Below, piece by piece: positions 16,893-25,622 of a DNA stretch of 37,837 bases. How positions within the stretch are numbered: the stretch's first letter is position 1; every line of letters begins with the position of its first letter. The translations under genes were made by a program, and so were the position numbers. The notes under the pieces are model-generated. The model was not told the origin of the DNA. It did not search any database and was given only the letters and a program-made list of their open reading frames with translations. This DNA is from an uncultured Pseudomonadota bacterium (lineage in GTDB: Bacteria; Myxococcota_A; UBA796; SXON01), in NCBI GenBank assembly GCA_903844155.1, contig CAIMSU010000159.1, positions 1 to 37,837 on the forward strand, written 5' to 3'.

Positions 16893-18497
16893 TCAAGCTC
16901 TGGTCGGCAACCCGGCGAGATCCTTCGTCGTAAGCAGCCAGGCGTCGGCGGGCGGGGCTTCGCCAGCAGGCCCGTCCCACGCGAGGTCCGAGAGCCGCAC
17001 CGAGCCGTGCTTCGCGCTCACGCTGGCCACCTCGTCGGGCGATAGCCGCATGAGATACCAGAGCTCCTTCGTCCCCTTCTGCCCGACGCAGGTTCGGATG
17101 CGCTGGGCGCTGGGCCCGTGCTGGCTCGGTGCCTGGGTGTGGGTGAGGATGGGGAAAGCGCCGTGGAAGAGCTCACGAAAGCCCGCCACGCCGATCTCCT
17201 GGTGGTTCGCGTAGGCCTCGTGGAGCGCCGCACCGGCCTCCTGGTCGAACATCCGGCTCATCGTCCGGTGGCCAGCCCGCGCCGCCCGCATCGCCATCGT
17301 CAGGTTTGCCCGGTCATTGTCGGTACAGAAAAGAACGACCGCGGCACGGCCGTCCTTCGGCATCGCATCCAGCCAGCCCCCATCCAGCGCATCGGCCGCA
17401 AGCCCGGTGACGGCGGGGCGCTCGTGGGGTGCGAGGGACCCAATCGCGGAGTCGACGGCCCGCGCCGACCGGTCCACAGCCACGAACCGCGCGTTTGCGG
17501 GTGCTGCGTCCACAAGCTGCTGGAGCACTGAACGTCCAAACCGGCCGAGGCCGACGACGATGAACACCGGTGAGGGCGGCGCCTCGCGCGCGAGCGCGAA
17601 ACCAGCCCCGCGCGCGACGAGGTTGCACGACCGGCTGACCTCCACCGAGGGAAGCCAGCCATCGCGAAACAGTCGTGCGACGAGCGCTTTCGCGGAGAGC
17701 CGGTAACTGTTGAAATAGACCAGCCCGGGGTGTTCATCGGCGAGCCCCTCCCGAAGCTCCTCGTCGTACACATGGCAGTACACCGTCGGCCCCGCCGTGC
17801 CCGCCGGGATCAACGCGCGGATTCGCGCGGCAGCTTCGATGTTGACAAGGTCGTCGGCGGCCGTGAGAAAAACCTTGTTCGCATGTTGCACCCGCGCCCG
17901 ACGCAACACGGAGGCGACCGTCATGTCGCCCACGATGACGACGTGGGGCCCAAGAGATGGCCCGCCGACCTCCTTGCCAGCGCGGTCCCGCGGGTCGCGG
18001 TCGATGAGGACCTGCATCTCGCCGAGGTCGTCCTGACGCGACGCGATGAGCGTGCCGAGGTTGCCGATGCCCCCGACGACAGTATGGCCGCGCATGCCAA
18101 AAAGCAGGAAGGTGCTGCCGCTTGCCACAACCCGAAGCGCCGTCTCAATCAGCGCGGAGGCCGAGACGAACGGGGCGGCGAAGTAGACCGCGCGCAGGAC
18201 GGCTGTGTGCGGGAACCCAAAGCGGTTTCCGGCGAAGGCGAAGAGCCCGAGGGTGTTGTAGAGCGCCTCCATCCAACCGATATGCGTCTCCCGAGCGCCG
18301 GCTTCCAGCGGAAACGCGACCTGCCCGGCGATCAGGATGAGGAGGGTGCCCCCCACGAGCGCAGGGCCCGCCCGGTTTCGAAGCCCCTCGATCGTGCCGA
18401 TCCAACGTCGGATGTAGCGGTTGCGACGAGCGCTCGGTCGGGTCTCTGGCACGCCTGCCGCTAACTCCCTGCCGCCCCGTCCGCCCACGCCCGACAA
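16893..18497 (-). CDS. Double-RCK (TrkA-N) membrane protein, ion-channel-like without TVGYG filter
   Basis: The 534-residue protein has TM1 (about 44-63), a re-entrant-like segment (about 75-95), TM2 (about 99-125) and two NAD-binding RCK domains. Their Rossmann motifs are GGIGNLG at 142-148 and GLGRFG at 316-321. The layout is that of a two-TM ligand-gated channel, but the segment aligned to the K+ filter reads ALYNTLGLFAFAGNRFG instead of a TVGYG sequence. The first RCK keeps IDRDP and GDMT, and the second keeps FVAVDRS. It starts at TTG 18497 with GGGGAG well spaced, 3 nt after the GH31 stop. Related proteins are usually annotated as TrkA-N or potassium channel family. Ion selectivity and ligand are unknown. 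Confidence 0.75.
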   Translation of the reverse strand: MSGVGGRGGRELAAGVPETRPSARRNRYIRRWIGTIEGLRNRAGPALVGGTLLILIAGQVAFPLEAGARETHIGWMEALYNTLGLFAFAGNRFGFPHTAVLRAVYFAAPFVSASALIETALRVVASGSTFLLFGMRGHTVVGGIGNLGTLIASRQDDLGEMQVLIDRDPRDRAGKEVGGPSLGPHVVIVGDMTVASVLRRARVQHANKVFLTAADDLVNIEAAARIRALIPAGTAGPTVYCHVYDEELREGLADEHPGLVYFNSYRLSAKALVARLFRDGWLPSVEVSRSCNLVARGAGFALAREAPPSPVFIVVGLGRFGRSVLQQLVDAAPANARFVAVDRSARAVDSAIGSLAPHERPAVTGLAADALDGGWLDAMPKDGRAAVVLFCTDNDRANLTMAMRAARAGHRTMSRMFDQEAGAALHEAYANHQEIGVAGFRELFHGAFPILTHTQAPSQHGPSAQRIRTCVGQKGTKELWYLMRLSPDEVASVSAKHGSVRLSDLAWDGPAGEAPPADAWLLTTKDLAGLPTRA

Positions 18498-18500
18498 TTT

Positions 18501-21029
18501 TCACTCCCCGTTCGTAGACGCGATCTCGACCTCCGAGCCACGCGTCACCACCCGGGTCCAGCCCTCGCCGGTCACCGTGGGCTCGTCGATCCAACATTCA
18601 TCGCAGCCGTCATCGCCCTCGGGAATGGCGACGCCGTCGACGTAGACCGCTGGCGTCCCGCCGTAGACCTCGATGTCCCAGCCGTCGTAGAGGGTGCCGG
18701 GGGTGAGGTGCACGATGCGTGAGGTGATGGGGTCCGTCCAGGGATCCGCGGTGAGCGTCTCCCCAGTCCCAAGTGTGAACCCCGCGCCCGTAGCGTCGAT
18801 GACCACGCGCGCGTTGAGCAGGCCGGGGTCGTCGGCCCAACTGTCGACGGAGCCGTCGCTGGGAGAGAGCGTCATCACGGTACGGCGGAGCATGGGAATG
18901 GCGCTACCCGCGCGCTGATAGAGGGGTCCCATGCCGAGGGGCGCGTCGATGGTTTGGGCGCCGGGACCGCTGACTTCGTCGCCCGTCCACCAGTGGACCC
19001 AGACACCGTCGGGGAAGTCGACGGAGCGGCTGGTGGCGCCTGCGTCCTCCACCGGTGCGACGAGGAGGTCATCGCCAACGAGGTATTCGTTCTGCGGGTG
19101 AACGCCGTCCTGCGGGTAGGCGAGGCCCATCGCTTGCACAATTGGGAGGCCCGCGGTGCGCGCACGCGTCGCAAGCTCCCAGAAGTAGGGGAAGAGGCGC
19201 GTGTGCAGGACGGCGTAGGTGCGAAAATCGTCGAGCGTCTCCTGGTCGAACTGCGAGGGTTCATCGTCGTTGTAGGCGGTGAAGTCCCAGGGATTGTGGT
19301 CCTCGCCTGCGCCGCCGTACTGCATGATGGGCAGCGTTGCGCTGTACTCCGTCCACCGGATCATCGTCTCCTTGGACGGGCGACCGCCACGGTAGCCGCC
19401 CGTGTCCGACGCGAAGAACGGGTAGCCAGACGCCGCGAGTCCGGTGCCGCCGCGGATCGCGGAGGAGAGGCCGCCGACCGGCCCATCGCCATTCCCCGAC
19501 CCACGCGTGAAGTGACTGAGATCGTTGTCGAGGTCGCCCGGCCAGATGCAGTCCGCCACCGTATCGCCTGCGAGCGCGCCCCCGCGCCCGAGGAGAAAAC
19601 CAGCGTGGGTCCCGTCGATCTGCGGCAGGCCGCTGGCATCGGCGTCGCCCGACAACGTGGGGTACGGGTCGGCATAGGCATGATCATAGTAGAGCGCATA
19701 CTGGTGATGCATCGTGCGCTCGTCCGAGCCGTCGGAGAAATGATCCGGCAGCCGTGCGACGCCGATGCCGACCTGCGCATCCTCGCCATAGTCCAGCTTC
19801 CAGCCCTCGATCCCGAGGTCCGAGGCGGCCGTCACCCGCGCCTGCCAGGCGGCCATCGCGTCCACGTTCGTGAGGTCGACCCAGTCGCCGAAATTGTTGA
19901 GGAGGATGGGCGCGTCGACGAACCAGCCGTTGGAAGCGTAGGAATCGTGGTCTGGGTCGGCGGATTCGAGGTAGGGCGTGGACCAGGCCATCGTCTTGAA
20001 ACCCTGCGCGTGCAGGTCGGTCACGAGCTGGGCCCAATCGGGGAACTGCGTGGGGTCCGGGACCATCGAATTGTAGTCGGTCTGCCAGGGGTTGTCCATC
20101 CAGATAAGGCCGGTCGGAATCCCGTTTGCGCGGATGGCGGCCATGTCGTCGTAGACCACGGAGGCGCCTGAGAGATCGTTGCGCCATTGCAACGGCGCAA
20201 AAGCCCAGGTCGGCGGAACCTCGGGCATGCCCGTGCGCTGGTGGTAGCGCGCGATGACCTCTGCGCCGGTGCCGGGGCCGTAGAGATCGAAGGTGAAGCC
20301 CTCCGCTTGGGTCTGGTCGTAGATCATCTCCACCGTGTTCGGATCCGTCGCCGCGACGTCGAACACCCCGGGCCGGTAACTCTCGGCGAGCAACCCCCAT
20401 CCTTCCGAGCTGACCAGCAGCGGCACGGGCACATGTGCCTCGTTGTTGCTGCTCTCCATGTCGCTCCAGAGCTCGAATTGCATCGCCTTGATGGTGCCGC
20501 GGTGCTCGACGTCCTCGAACTGCTCGCCGAGCCCGTAGAGGCCTTCGTCCTTGGTGACGGAGACGTCCACGCGAACGTAGGGCGCCCAGGCGGAATCGGA
20601 GGATTGGAGCAGGTGAAGCTCGATTCCGGGGCCGGTCGCGTCGATTGTGAGGGTGGCGGTGCTCCCGTCGTCGAAGGTGACGGCGTTCACGCCACCTGCA
20701 TCCGAGATGCCTGCGGCCCGCGCGCACGTGAACCCGGCGGGAATTGCGCTCGCCTGTGCGGGATCCTTCAGGTTGTAGGGGTCGTAGTTGAACGTGTCGT
20801 TCGGGTTGGAGACGAAGCAGAGCGCGACGGAGATGGTCCGCGTCACGCCGTTCGCGTCGGTGTAGTCGAGGAGTCCGCCGGGGTTCAGGACGAGTTCGGC
20901 GCCGTCCGCGTCGTCGACCAGAGGCGCGGGAGGCGTAGCGCCCGGGAAGGTCTCACCGCCACAATCCGACCCCATCCCCATCACCACGCAAGCGGTCCCG
21001 ACCACCCCCCTCGCCGCGATCCTCCACAA
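18501..21029 (-). CDS. Glycoside hydrolase family 31, exported
   Basis: From TTG 21029 the protein is 842 residues; ATG 21122 is an alternative 31 codons upstream. TTG is preferred because GGAGG precedes it and it leaves ~110 bp for divergent promoters. A hydrophobic leader (AARGVVGTACVVMG) is followed by a Cys (GSDC) that does not fit a standard lipobox. GH31 blocks are clear: an N-terminal beta-sandwich (GLYGLGEQFE), GLIWMDNPWQ, the nucleophile Asp near 413 in KLDYGED, WPGDLDND with the probable acid/base Asp, FASDTGGY and LPIMQYGG. GH31 enzymes hydrolyse alpha-glucosides, alpha-xylosides or sulfoquinovosides; the substrate is not readable. It is the first gene of a minus-strand run with the RCK membrane protein and the PEGA/barrel protein. 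Confidence 0.85.
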   Translation of the reverse strand: MWRIAARGVVGTACVVMGMGSDCGGETFPGATPPAPLVDDADGAELVLNPGGLLDYTDANGVTRTISVALCFVSNPNDTFNYDPYNLKDPAQASAIPAGFTCARAAGISDAGGVNAVTFDDGSTATLTIDATGPGIELHLLQSSDSAWAPYVRVDVSVTKDEGLYGLGEQFEDVEHRGTIKAMQFELWSDMESSNNEAHVPVPLLVSSEGWGLLAESYRPGVFDVAATDPNTVEMIYDQTQAEGFTFDLYGPGTGAEVIARYHQRTGMPEVPPTWAFAPLQWRNDLSGASVVYDDMAAIRANGIPTGLIWMDNPWQTDYNSMVPDPTQFPDWAQLVTDLHAQGFKTMAWSTPYLESADPDHDSYASNGWFVDAPILLNNFGDWVDLTNVDAMAAWQARVTAASDLGIEGWKLDYGEDAQVGIGVARLPDHFSDGSDERTMHHQYALYYDHAYADPYPTLSGDADASGLPQIDGTHAGFLLGRGGALAGDTVADCIWPGDLDNDLSHFTRGSGNGDGPVGGLSSAIRGGTGLAASGYPFFASDTGGYRGGRPSKETMIRWTEYSATLPIMQYGGAGEDHNPWDFTAYNDDEPSQFDQETLDDFRTYAVLHTRLFPYFWELATRARTAGLPIVQAMGLAYPQDGVHPQNEYLVGDDLLVAPVEDAGATSRSVDFPDGVWVHWWTGDEVSGPGAQTIDAPLGMGPLYQRAGSAIPMLRRTVMTLSPSDGSVDSWADDPGLLNARVVIDATGAGFTLGTGETLTADPWTDPITSRIVHLTPGTLYDGWDIEVYGGTPAVYVDGVAIPEGDDGCDECWIDEPTVTGEGWTRVVTRGSEVEIASTNGE

Positions 21030-21130
21030 TTTCCACCTCCCGCGCTGGTTGTCCCCAGGATGCGCCACAAGCGACGGATTCACTTTCGCGGCGAGAGGAG
21101 GCAGGGACGAGGGTTCGGGCATGAGCGCGC

Positions 21131-21136
21131 TATAAT
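21131..21136 (+). promoter_or_regulatory. TATAAT -10 box, apparently of a leaderless promoter
   Basis: A perfect TATAAT lies 5 nt upstream of GTG 21142. That spacing places the expected transcription start at or within a base or two of the start codon. No Shine-Dalgarno sequence is present, and an in-frame TAA at 21133 rules out a start further upstream. No good -35 element is evident 16-18 bp upstream. Confidence 0.6.
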
Positions 21137-21141
21137 CCGAG

Positions 21142-22191
21142 GTGTTTCCCCTTCTGGCCGTCGTGACCCTCAGCGCCTGCGCGCAGCGTCACACGATGCT
21201 CGCCCCCGGGCCCCTGGTCGGCGCCCAGGGCGGCACCATCGACCGCACGCTCTGGGTGTTCGGCGGGGAGGACAAGACCGGCGCAAAGCAGCGCGCGGTG
21301 TGGTCCGTCAGCTTCGACGACATGCGCTGGATCCAGCACCCGGACATGCCGTCGGACCGCGTGGGGGGTCAGGCGGTCTACGACGGCAAAAACGCGTTCC
21401 TGGTCTACGGCGGGTGTGCGGGCGCGGACGTCGCCGCTGGCACCTGCGCCCCTTTTGAGCGCTTCGACGTCGTCACGCAAACGTGGACGCCCCTCGCCGC
21501 TGGCCCCGGTCAGCGCCTGCAGGCCGGGCTGGCGATGGAGGACGACACGCTCTGGCTTTACGCCGGGGTCGACCCCGTCACCGGCGAGCTGTACCGCGAC
21601 ACCTGGTCGTACCTCGGCGGCTGGACGTCCTACGGACCTTCGCCCGTTTTCGGCGCCCCGGTCGGGCCGACCATCGCGGCGGGCACCGGCCCGATCAGCA
21701 CGATGTCCGGCGGCTTCTGGTTCACCTGGGTCGCCGGAGTCGCCCAGTCGACCGCGAATTTCGGCCAGACCACCGTGCCGACGTGCATGTGGGAGAGCGA
21801 CACGAACGTCTACGTGTGGCTCGGCAACGCGGCCGGCGACGTGTACGTCTGCTCGACCACGAACGGGATCTGCGTCCAGGACGACAGCATGGCGCGCGCG
21901 AGCGTCGCGGGCGTGTTGTGCGGGGCCGTCGACGCCACACTCTGGAGCTACGGGGGCGGCGACGAGCCGCCCGCCGGCGACACCGGTGATGTGCCCGCTC
22001 GGCCGGACAGCGGGTTCGTCGACAGCGGCCCCAGCGACACCGGCCTCCGGGACACGTCAACGCTCGGCGGATCGCCCCCATCCTTCGACACGTCGACCCT
22101 GGACAGCGCCAACAACGACCTCTGGCGCTACCACGACCGCACCTGGAAGCAGATGATGAACGGCGCGGCCGACCTCTCCGGCGGCGGCTGA
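21142..22191 (+). CDS. Kelch-like beta-propeller lipoprotein
   Basis: The 349-residue protein starts at GTG 21142. Its signal FPLLAVVTLSAC has an LSAC lipobox, so it is predicted to be lipidated at C13. About four to five Kelch-type repeats follow: WVFGGED, AVYDGKNAFLVYGG, LWLYAGVDPVTGELYRDTWSYLGGW and LWSYGGG, spanning about residues 30-270. A Pro/Asp/Ser/Thr-rich stretch (about 272-320, with repeated DTG/DSG) precedes a short C-terminal WRYHDRTWKQM block, which looks like a split last propeller blade. Kelch propellers bind proteins or sugars. It is coupled to the kinase gene by a TGATG overlap, suggesting that it is an envelope partner or sensor for that kinase (inference). Confidence 0.75.
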   Translation: MFPLLAVVTLSACAQRHTMLAPGPLVGAQGGTIDRTLWVFGGEDKTGAKQRAVWSVSFDDMRWIQHPDMPSDRVGGQAVYDGKNAFLVYGGCAGADVAAGTCAPFERFDVVTQTWTPLAAGPGQRLQAGLAMEDDTLWLYAGVDPVTGELYRDTWSYLGGWTSYGPSPVFGAPVGPTIAAGTGPISTMSGGFWFTWVAGVAQSTANFGQTTVPTCMWESDTNVYVWLGNAAGDVYVCSTTNGICVQDDSMARASVAGVLCGAVDATLWSYGGGDEPPAGDTGDVPARPDSGFVDSGPSDTGLRDTSTLGGSPPSFDTSTLDSANNDLWRYHDRTWKQMMNGAADLSGGG

Positions 22192-24002
22192 TGGCCGCGC
22201 TTTCACCGGGCGATGTCATCGATCGGTACGTCGTCGACGAGGTCCTCGGGCAGGGCGGGATGGCGACTGTGTACCGCGTGCATCACCAGACGCTCGGCAC
22301 GTCGCACGCGCTGAAGATCCTCTCCGTCGCCGGCCGCAGCATGCGCCAGCGCCTGCTGTTGGAAGGCAAGGTACAAGCTACCTTGCGGCACCCGAACATC
22401 GTGGCCGTGACGGACGTGCTGGAGGTGGACGGCTCCCCGGGCTTGCTGATGGAGCTGATCGACGGGCCGACGCTGGACGAATACCTGCGGGAACAGGAGG
22501 GTAGACGCCTGGAATTGGCCGACGCCGAGCGGATCTTCCGGGGCGTGCTCGCGGGGGTCGCGGCCGCCCACGCGCAAGGGGCGCTGCACCGCGATCTGAA
22601 GCCTGCGAACGTGCTCCTCGCCGGGCGCGAGCGAACGCCGAAGGTCGCCGATTTCGGGCTCGCGAAGGTGCTCGCCGAGGCCGACTCGCTCGGCGGCGGT
22701 ACGGACGGACGCCACCAGACGCGGACGGGTGCGACGCTCGGAACGCCCGAATACATGTCGCCCGAGCAGATTCGCGACAGCGCCAGCGCCGATCGTCGCG
22801 CGGACATCTTCTCCCTCGGCTGCCTGCTTTACGAGCTTGTTGCTGGCCATCGGGCGTTTGTCGGGAACGACATCGTGGAGGTGTTCAACAACGTCTGCCT
22901 CGGGCGCTACCAGCCGATCCCCACGCCGTCGCAGGGCGTGCCCGAGCGGATCGGCGACGCCATCCGGGGGTGTCTGGAGGTCCGCAGGGAGGACCGCATC
23001 GCGGATTGCGCCGGTCTCCTCGCCATTCTCGACCGTCCGGCCCCGCGCGCCAGCCTGGCCGGCAGCACGACGTTCTCGCCCGACGCGCTCGCGCCCGACA
23101 CCGGCGAGGTCGAACGGCTGCCGAGCGGGGAGGCACCGAACACGGTCCGTTCCGAGATCCCCTCGCTGGGACCGCTGCTTCCGCTCCTCTCGACCCCGCC
23201 GCCGTCGCCCACCCCCACGTTCCGCGACGGCACTGGGCTCCCTCCGCCGTCACGCGATAAAACCGGGTTCAAGGGGACGCTTTCGCCGGCTGCGCCTCCA
23301 GCCGCAGAGCCCGGTGCGGGCGCGCCGCCGTCAGCCCCCCCACCGTCGCCCCATCCCTCGCCCCAGGAGCGGCGTCGGCCCTCCTCCCGTCGACCACCCC
23401 CGCAGAAGCGCGGCGTTGGCGGCTGGATCCTCGCGGCGATCACCGGCACATCCCTGCTTGGCCTGCTGCTGGTCGGCGCGACGGCGCTCGCAGTCGTCGT
23501 GGTCATCGGGCTCATCGCGTCGCGACGCTACGAGGCGCGGATGAACGGGACCACGGACACGGGCAGCCAGCAAAACGTTGCGCCAATCGTCCAGATCCCC
23601 AGCGCCCCAGCTACGCCGAAGCCGTCCAGGCAGCCAGGGGGACGGCCGAAGGCGCAACCGGCTACGCCCGGGCCGAGCGCGACGTGTGGTCCGTTCGCAA
23701 GCTGGGGTTTTGCCATCCCGCCGGGGTTCAACCTGGAGGATTGCAACGACGATGGCGCCGGACACGCCGTGATGATGATCGTCGGGCCTGGTTCCCCCTC
23801 GGAGGGCTGCGCGGCGATCAAGGCCTGGGGCCTTCGGAGCGGGGCGAAGCTCTACGCGGAGACGTCCATGGAAGGCGACGTCTCGATCCTGATGACCCGG
23901 GGCTCCGACCAGATCGCCGTAGAATGTGGTTTGGATCAGGGGATCTCCACGCTCACCGTGGTCGCCGGTCCCTCCTATGGGATGGGCATCCCCGGGATGT
24001 AG
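22191..24002 (+). CDS. Membrane Ser/Thr protein kinase (Hanks type)
   Basis: The 603-residue protein has an N-terminal kinase domain (about 10-285) with all catalytic elements: glycine loop LGQGGMATVY, VAIK-type lysine in HALK, H133-R-D135-L-K-P-A-N, D154-F-G, GTPEYMSPEQ and DIFSLGCLLYELVAGHRAF. A Pro-rich linker (about 290-405) leads to a transmembrane helix (about 411-443). An extracytoplasmic domain of about 160 residues follows, with three or four cysteines and no PASTA or other named repeat. It is predicted to be a receptor kinase phosphorylating cytoplasmic proteins in response to an envelope signal. The ATG overlaps the Kelch lipoprotein stop (TGATG). The 3' end overlaps the convergent asd gene by 28 nt. 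Confidence 0.92.
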   Translation: MAALSPGDVIDRYVVDEVLGQGGMATVYRVHHQTLGTSHALKILSVAGRSMRQRLLLEGKVQATLRHPNIVAVTDVLEVDGSPGLLMELIDGPTLDEYLREQEGRRLELADAERIFRGVLAGVAAAHAQGALHRDLKPANVLLAGRERTPKVADFGLAKVLAEADSLGGGTDGRHQTRTGATLGTPEYMSPEQIRDSASADRRADIFSLGCLLYELVAGHRAFVGNDIVEVFNNVCLGRYQPIPTPSQGVPERIGDAIRGCLEVRREDRIADCAGLLAILDRPAPRASLAGSTTFSPDALAPDTGEVERLPSGEAPNTVRSEIPSLGPLLPLLSTPPPSPTPTFRDGTGLPPPSRDKTGFKGTLSPAAPPAAEPGAGAPPSAPPPSPHPSPQERRRPSSRRPPPQKRGVGGWILAAITGTSLLGLLLVGATALAVVVVIGLIASRRYEARMNGTTDTGSQQNVAPIVQIPSAPATPKPSRQPGGRPKAQPATPGPSATCGPFASWGFAIPPGFNLEDCNDDGAGHAVMMIVGPGSPSEGCAAIKAWGLRSGAKLYAETSMEGDVSILMTRGSDQIAVECGLDQGISTLTVVAGPSYGMGIPGM

Positions 24003-25066
24003 CCGCGGGCGACGCACAGCTCGGCGTTGGCGATGGCCGCGCCCGCTGCGCCACGGATCACGTTGTGGGCCAACGCGTAGAACTTGTAGCCAAGAACGTC
24101 GCAAACCTCGACGCGTCCGACGGTGACCGCCATCCCGCCGCCGGCGTCCGCATCCGCGCGAGGGGTGGGGCGGTCACGCTCTTCGGTGAGCACGATGGGG
24201 CGCTCGGGGAGCGAAGGCAGCGCGATGGGTCCGCGGAAGGCTGCGAGCGTTGACTTGACCTCGTCAATCGAGGGCTTTTCGCGCAAACGGACGTGGACGG
24301 CGACCAGGTGGCCATCGACCACCGGCACGCGCACACACCGCGCGGAGATGGGGAAGGCCGCGAGCCCGCCAACGTCCGAGGGCTCGCCGAGCATCTTGCG
24401 AGGTTCTTCGGAGACCTTCTGCTCCTCGTCGCCCGGATGGGGGTGGACGTTACCGAGCATGTCGTAGGCGCTCTCGCCGGGGTAGCCAGCGCCGGAGACG
24501 GCCTGGTAGCTGGCGCAGGTGGCCGCTTCTACGCCGTACTTCCGGTGCAAGGGCGCAAGCGCCATGGTCATCGGGATGCAGGTGCAATTGGGGTTGGTGA
24601 GGATGAAGCCGCCGCCGGCCTCGAGCGCGGGGGCCACGACGTCGAGGTGATGGGGGTTCACCTCGGGGATGATGAGCGGGACCCGGGGGTCCATTCGGAA
24701 CGCGCTCGCGTTGGAGATCACGGCGCGACCCGCGTCGCGGAATGCCGGTTCGAGGTCAAAAGCGACGGCCTTGTCGAGAGCGCTGAACACGATCGGGGCC
24801 AAAACCGGACCCGGGCTGGCTTCCAGAAGTCGGGCGTTTGGAAAAGGGTTTTCCCCGGAGAGGCGCCAGGGCAGGTCCCCATAGCGCTTGCCGACGGAGC
24901 GGTCGGACGCGGCGACCTCCACCACCTCGAACCACGGGTGCCCGGCGAGAAGCTGCGCGAAGCGTTGCCCGACCATGCCCGTCGCCCCGAGGATAGCGAC
25001 CGGGATCCGCGGAGCCCCGGCTGGACGGGTGTAGGCGGCAAGGGGCGAGGACGGGGCGGGCGGCAT
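23975..25066 (-). CDS. asd: Aspartate-semialdehyde dehydrogenase
   Basis: From ATG 25066 the protein is 363 residues; a TTG at 25102 is the alternative. It has the NADP-binding ILGATGMVGQRF motif (26-36), ISNASAFRMDP, and the catalytic cysteine C161 in TNPNCTCIP. It also has SGAGYPG and the substrate-binding VPVVDGHLVAVHV region. The arrangement (SNAS, NPNCT, GYPG) is that of the archaeal/fungal-type enzyme branch rather than the E. coli type. The enzyme reduces aspartyl phosphate to aspartate semialdehyde, feeding lysine, diaminopimelate, methionine and threonine synthesis in the cytoplasm. The start lies 61 bp from the divergent FabZ-like gene, and the 3' end overlaps the kinase gene by 28 nt. 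Confidence 0.92.
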   Translation of the reverse strand: MPPAPSSPLAAYTRPAGAPRIPVAILGATGMVGQRFAQLLAGHPWFEVVEVAASDRSVGKRYGDLPWRLSGENPFPNARLLEASPGPVLAPIVFSALDKAVAFDLEPAFRDAGRAVISNASAFRMDPRVPLIIPEVNPHHLDVVAPALEAGGGFILTNPNCTCIPMTMALAPLHRKYGVEAATCASYQAVSGAGYPGESAYDMLGNVHPHPGDEEQKVSEEPRKMLGEPSDVGGLAAFPISARCVRVPVVDGHLVAVHVRLREKPSIDEVKSTLAAFRGPIALPSLPERPIVLTEERDRPTPRADADAGGGMAVTVGRVEVCDVLGYKFYALAHNVIRGAAGAAIANAELCVARGYIPGMPIP

Positions 25067-25127
25067 CGCTCCGAGGTAGCCCGCGCGATAGGGCCGGGCC
25101 AACCCCCCATCGGCCGAGGCGATACCC

Positions 25128-25622
25128 GTGAGCTTCCAGGACTTTCCCCCGATCGAAGAGCTGATTCCGCATCGACACCCTCACCGGCACGTGTCGCGGA
25201 TGGTCTCGCTCGATGGCACGCGCGCCGTCGCGGAGGGCGACTTCAAGCCCGAGGACGTCGCCGGTCACTTTCCCGGTCGGCCGATCGTCCCGGGTGTCGT
25301 GATGGTGGAGGCGCTGGCACAGACGCTCTGCGCGATGGCCACGCTCGCGGGGGAACGCGGGCAGGCCGTGCTGACAGGGGTGGAAAAAGCCCGGTTTCGC
25401 GGGATCGTCGTGCCGCCCTGTACGCTGCGGTACGAGGTGGAGGTGAGCGAGCGCCGGTTCGGGGTCACCTGGGCGAAGGGGCGGGTGTTGCGCGACGGCG
25501 AGTGCGTCTGCACCGCGACATTACAGGCCGCGATCGTGTCGGAATCGGTGGTGCTGGCCGCCATTGGAGCCGCCGGGGCGGCGGGCTCGTCCAACGGCGC
25601 GCGCGGGCCGGCCGAGGCGTGA
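25128..25622 (+). CDS. FabZ-like 3-hydroxyacyl-ACP dehydratase (hotdog fold)
   Basis: The 164-residue protein starts at GTG 25128. It has the FabZ pattern IPHRHPHRHVSRMVSLDG, GDFKPEDVAGHFPGRPIVPG and VMVEALAQ. The catalytic pair is H47 (in GHFPG) and E61 (in VMVEAL). The C-terminal ~30 residues are an Ala/Gly-rich tail not usual for FabZ. FabZ-type enzymes dehydrate 3-hydroxyacyl-ACP to trans-2-enoyl-ACP in fatty acid, aryl polyene or polyketide synthesis. It is the first of five overlapping genes, and its TGA overlaps the GTG of the FAD oxidoreductase (GTGA, 25619-25622). With a ketosynthase in the same run it probably acts on a dedicated acyl chain rather than bulk fatty acid. Confidence 0.85.
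   Translation: MSFQDFPPIEELIPHRHPHRHVSRMVSLDGTRAVAEGDFKPEDVAGHFPGRPIVPGVVMVEALAQTLCAMATLAGERGQAVLTGVEKARFRGIVVPPCTLRYEVEVSERRFGVTWAKGRVLRDGECVCTATLQAAIVSESVVLAAIGAAGAAGSSNGARGPAEA

Noticed and set aside
18954-20171. Long plus-strand frame opposite the GH31 gene
   Set aside because: Val/Arg/Gly-rich shadow of a well-supported GH31 protein.
24293-25618. N-terminal extension of the FAD oxidoreductase frame
   Set aside because: It is antisense to asd and overlaps the FabZ-like gene; the dinucleotide-binding motif begins immediately after GTG 25619.
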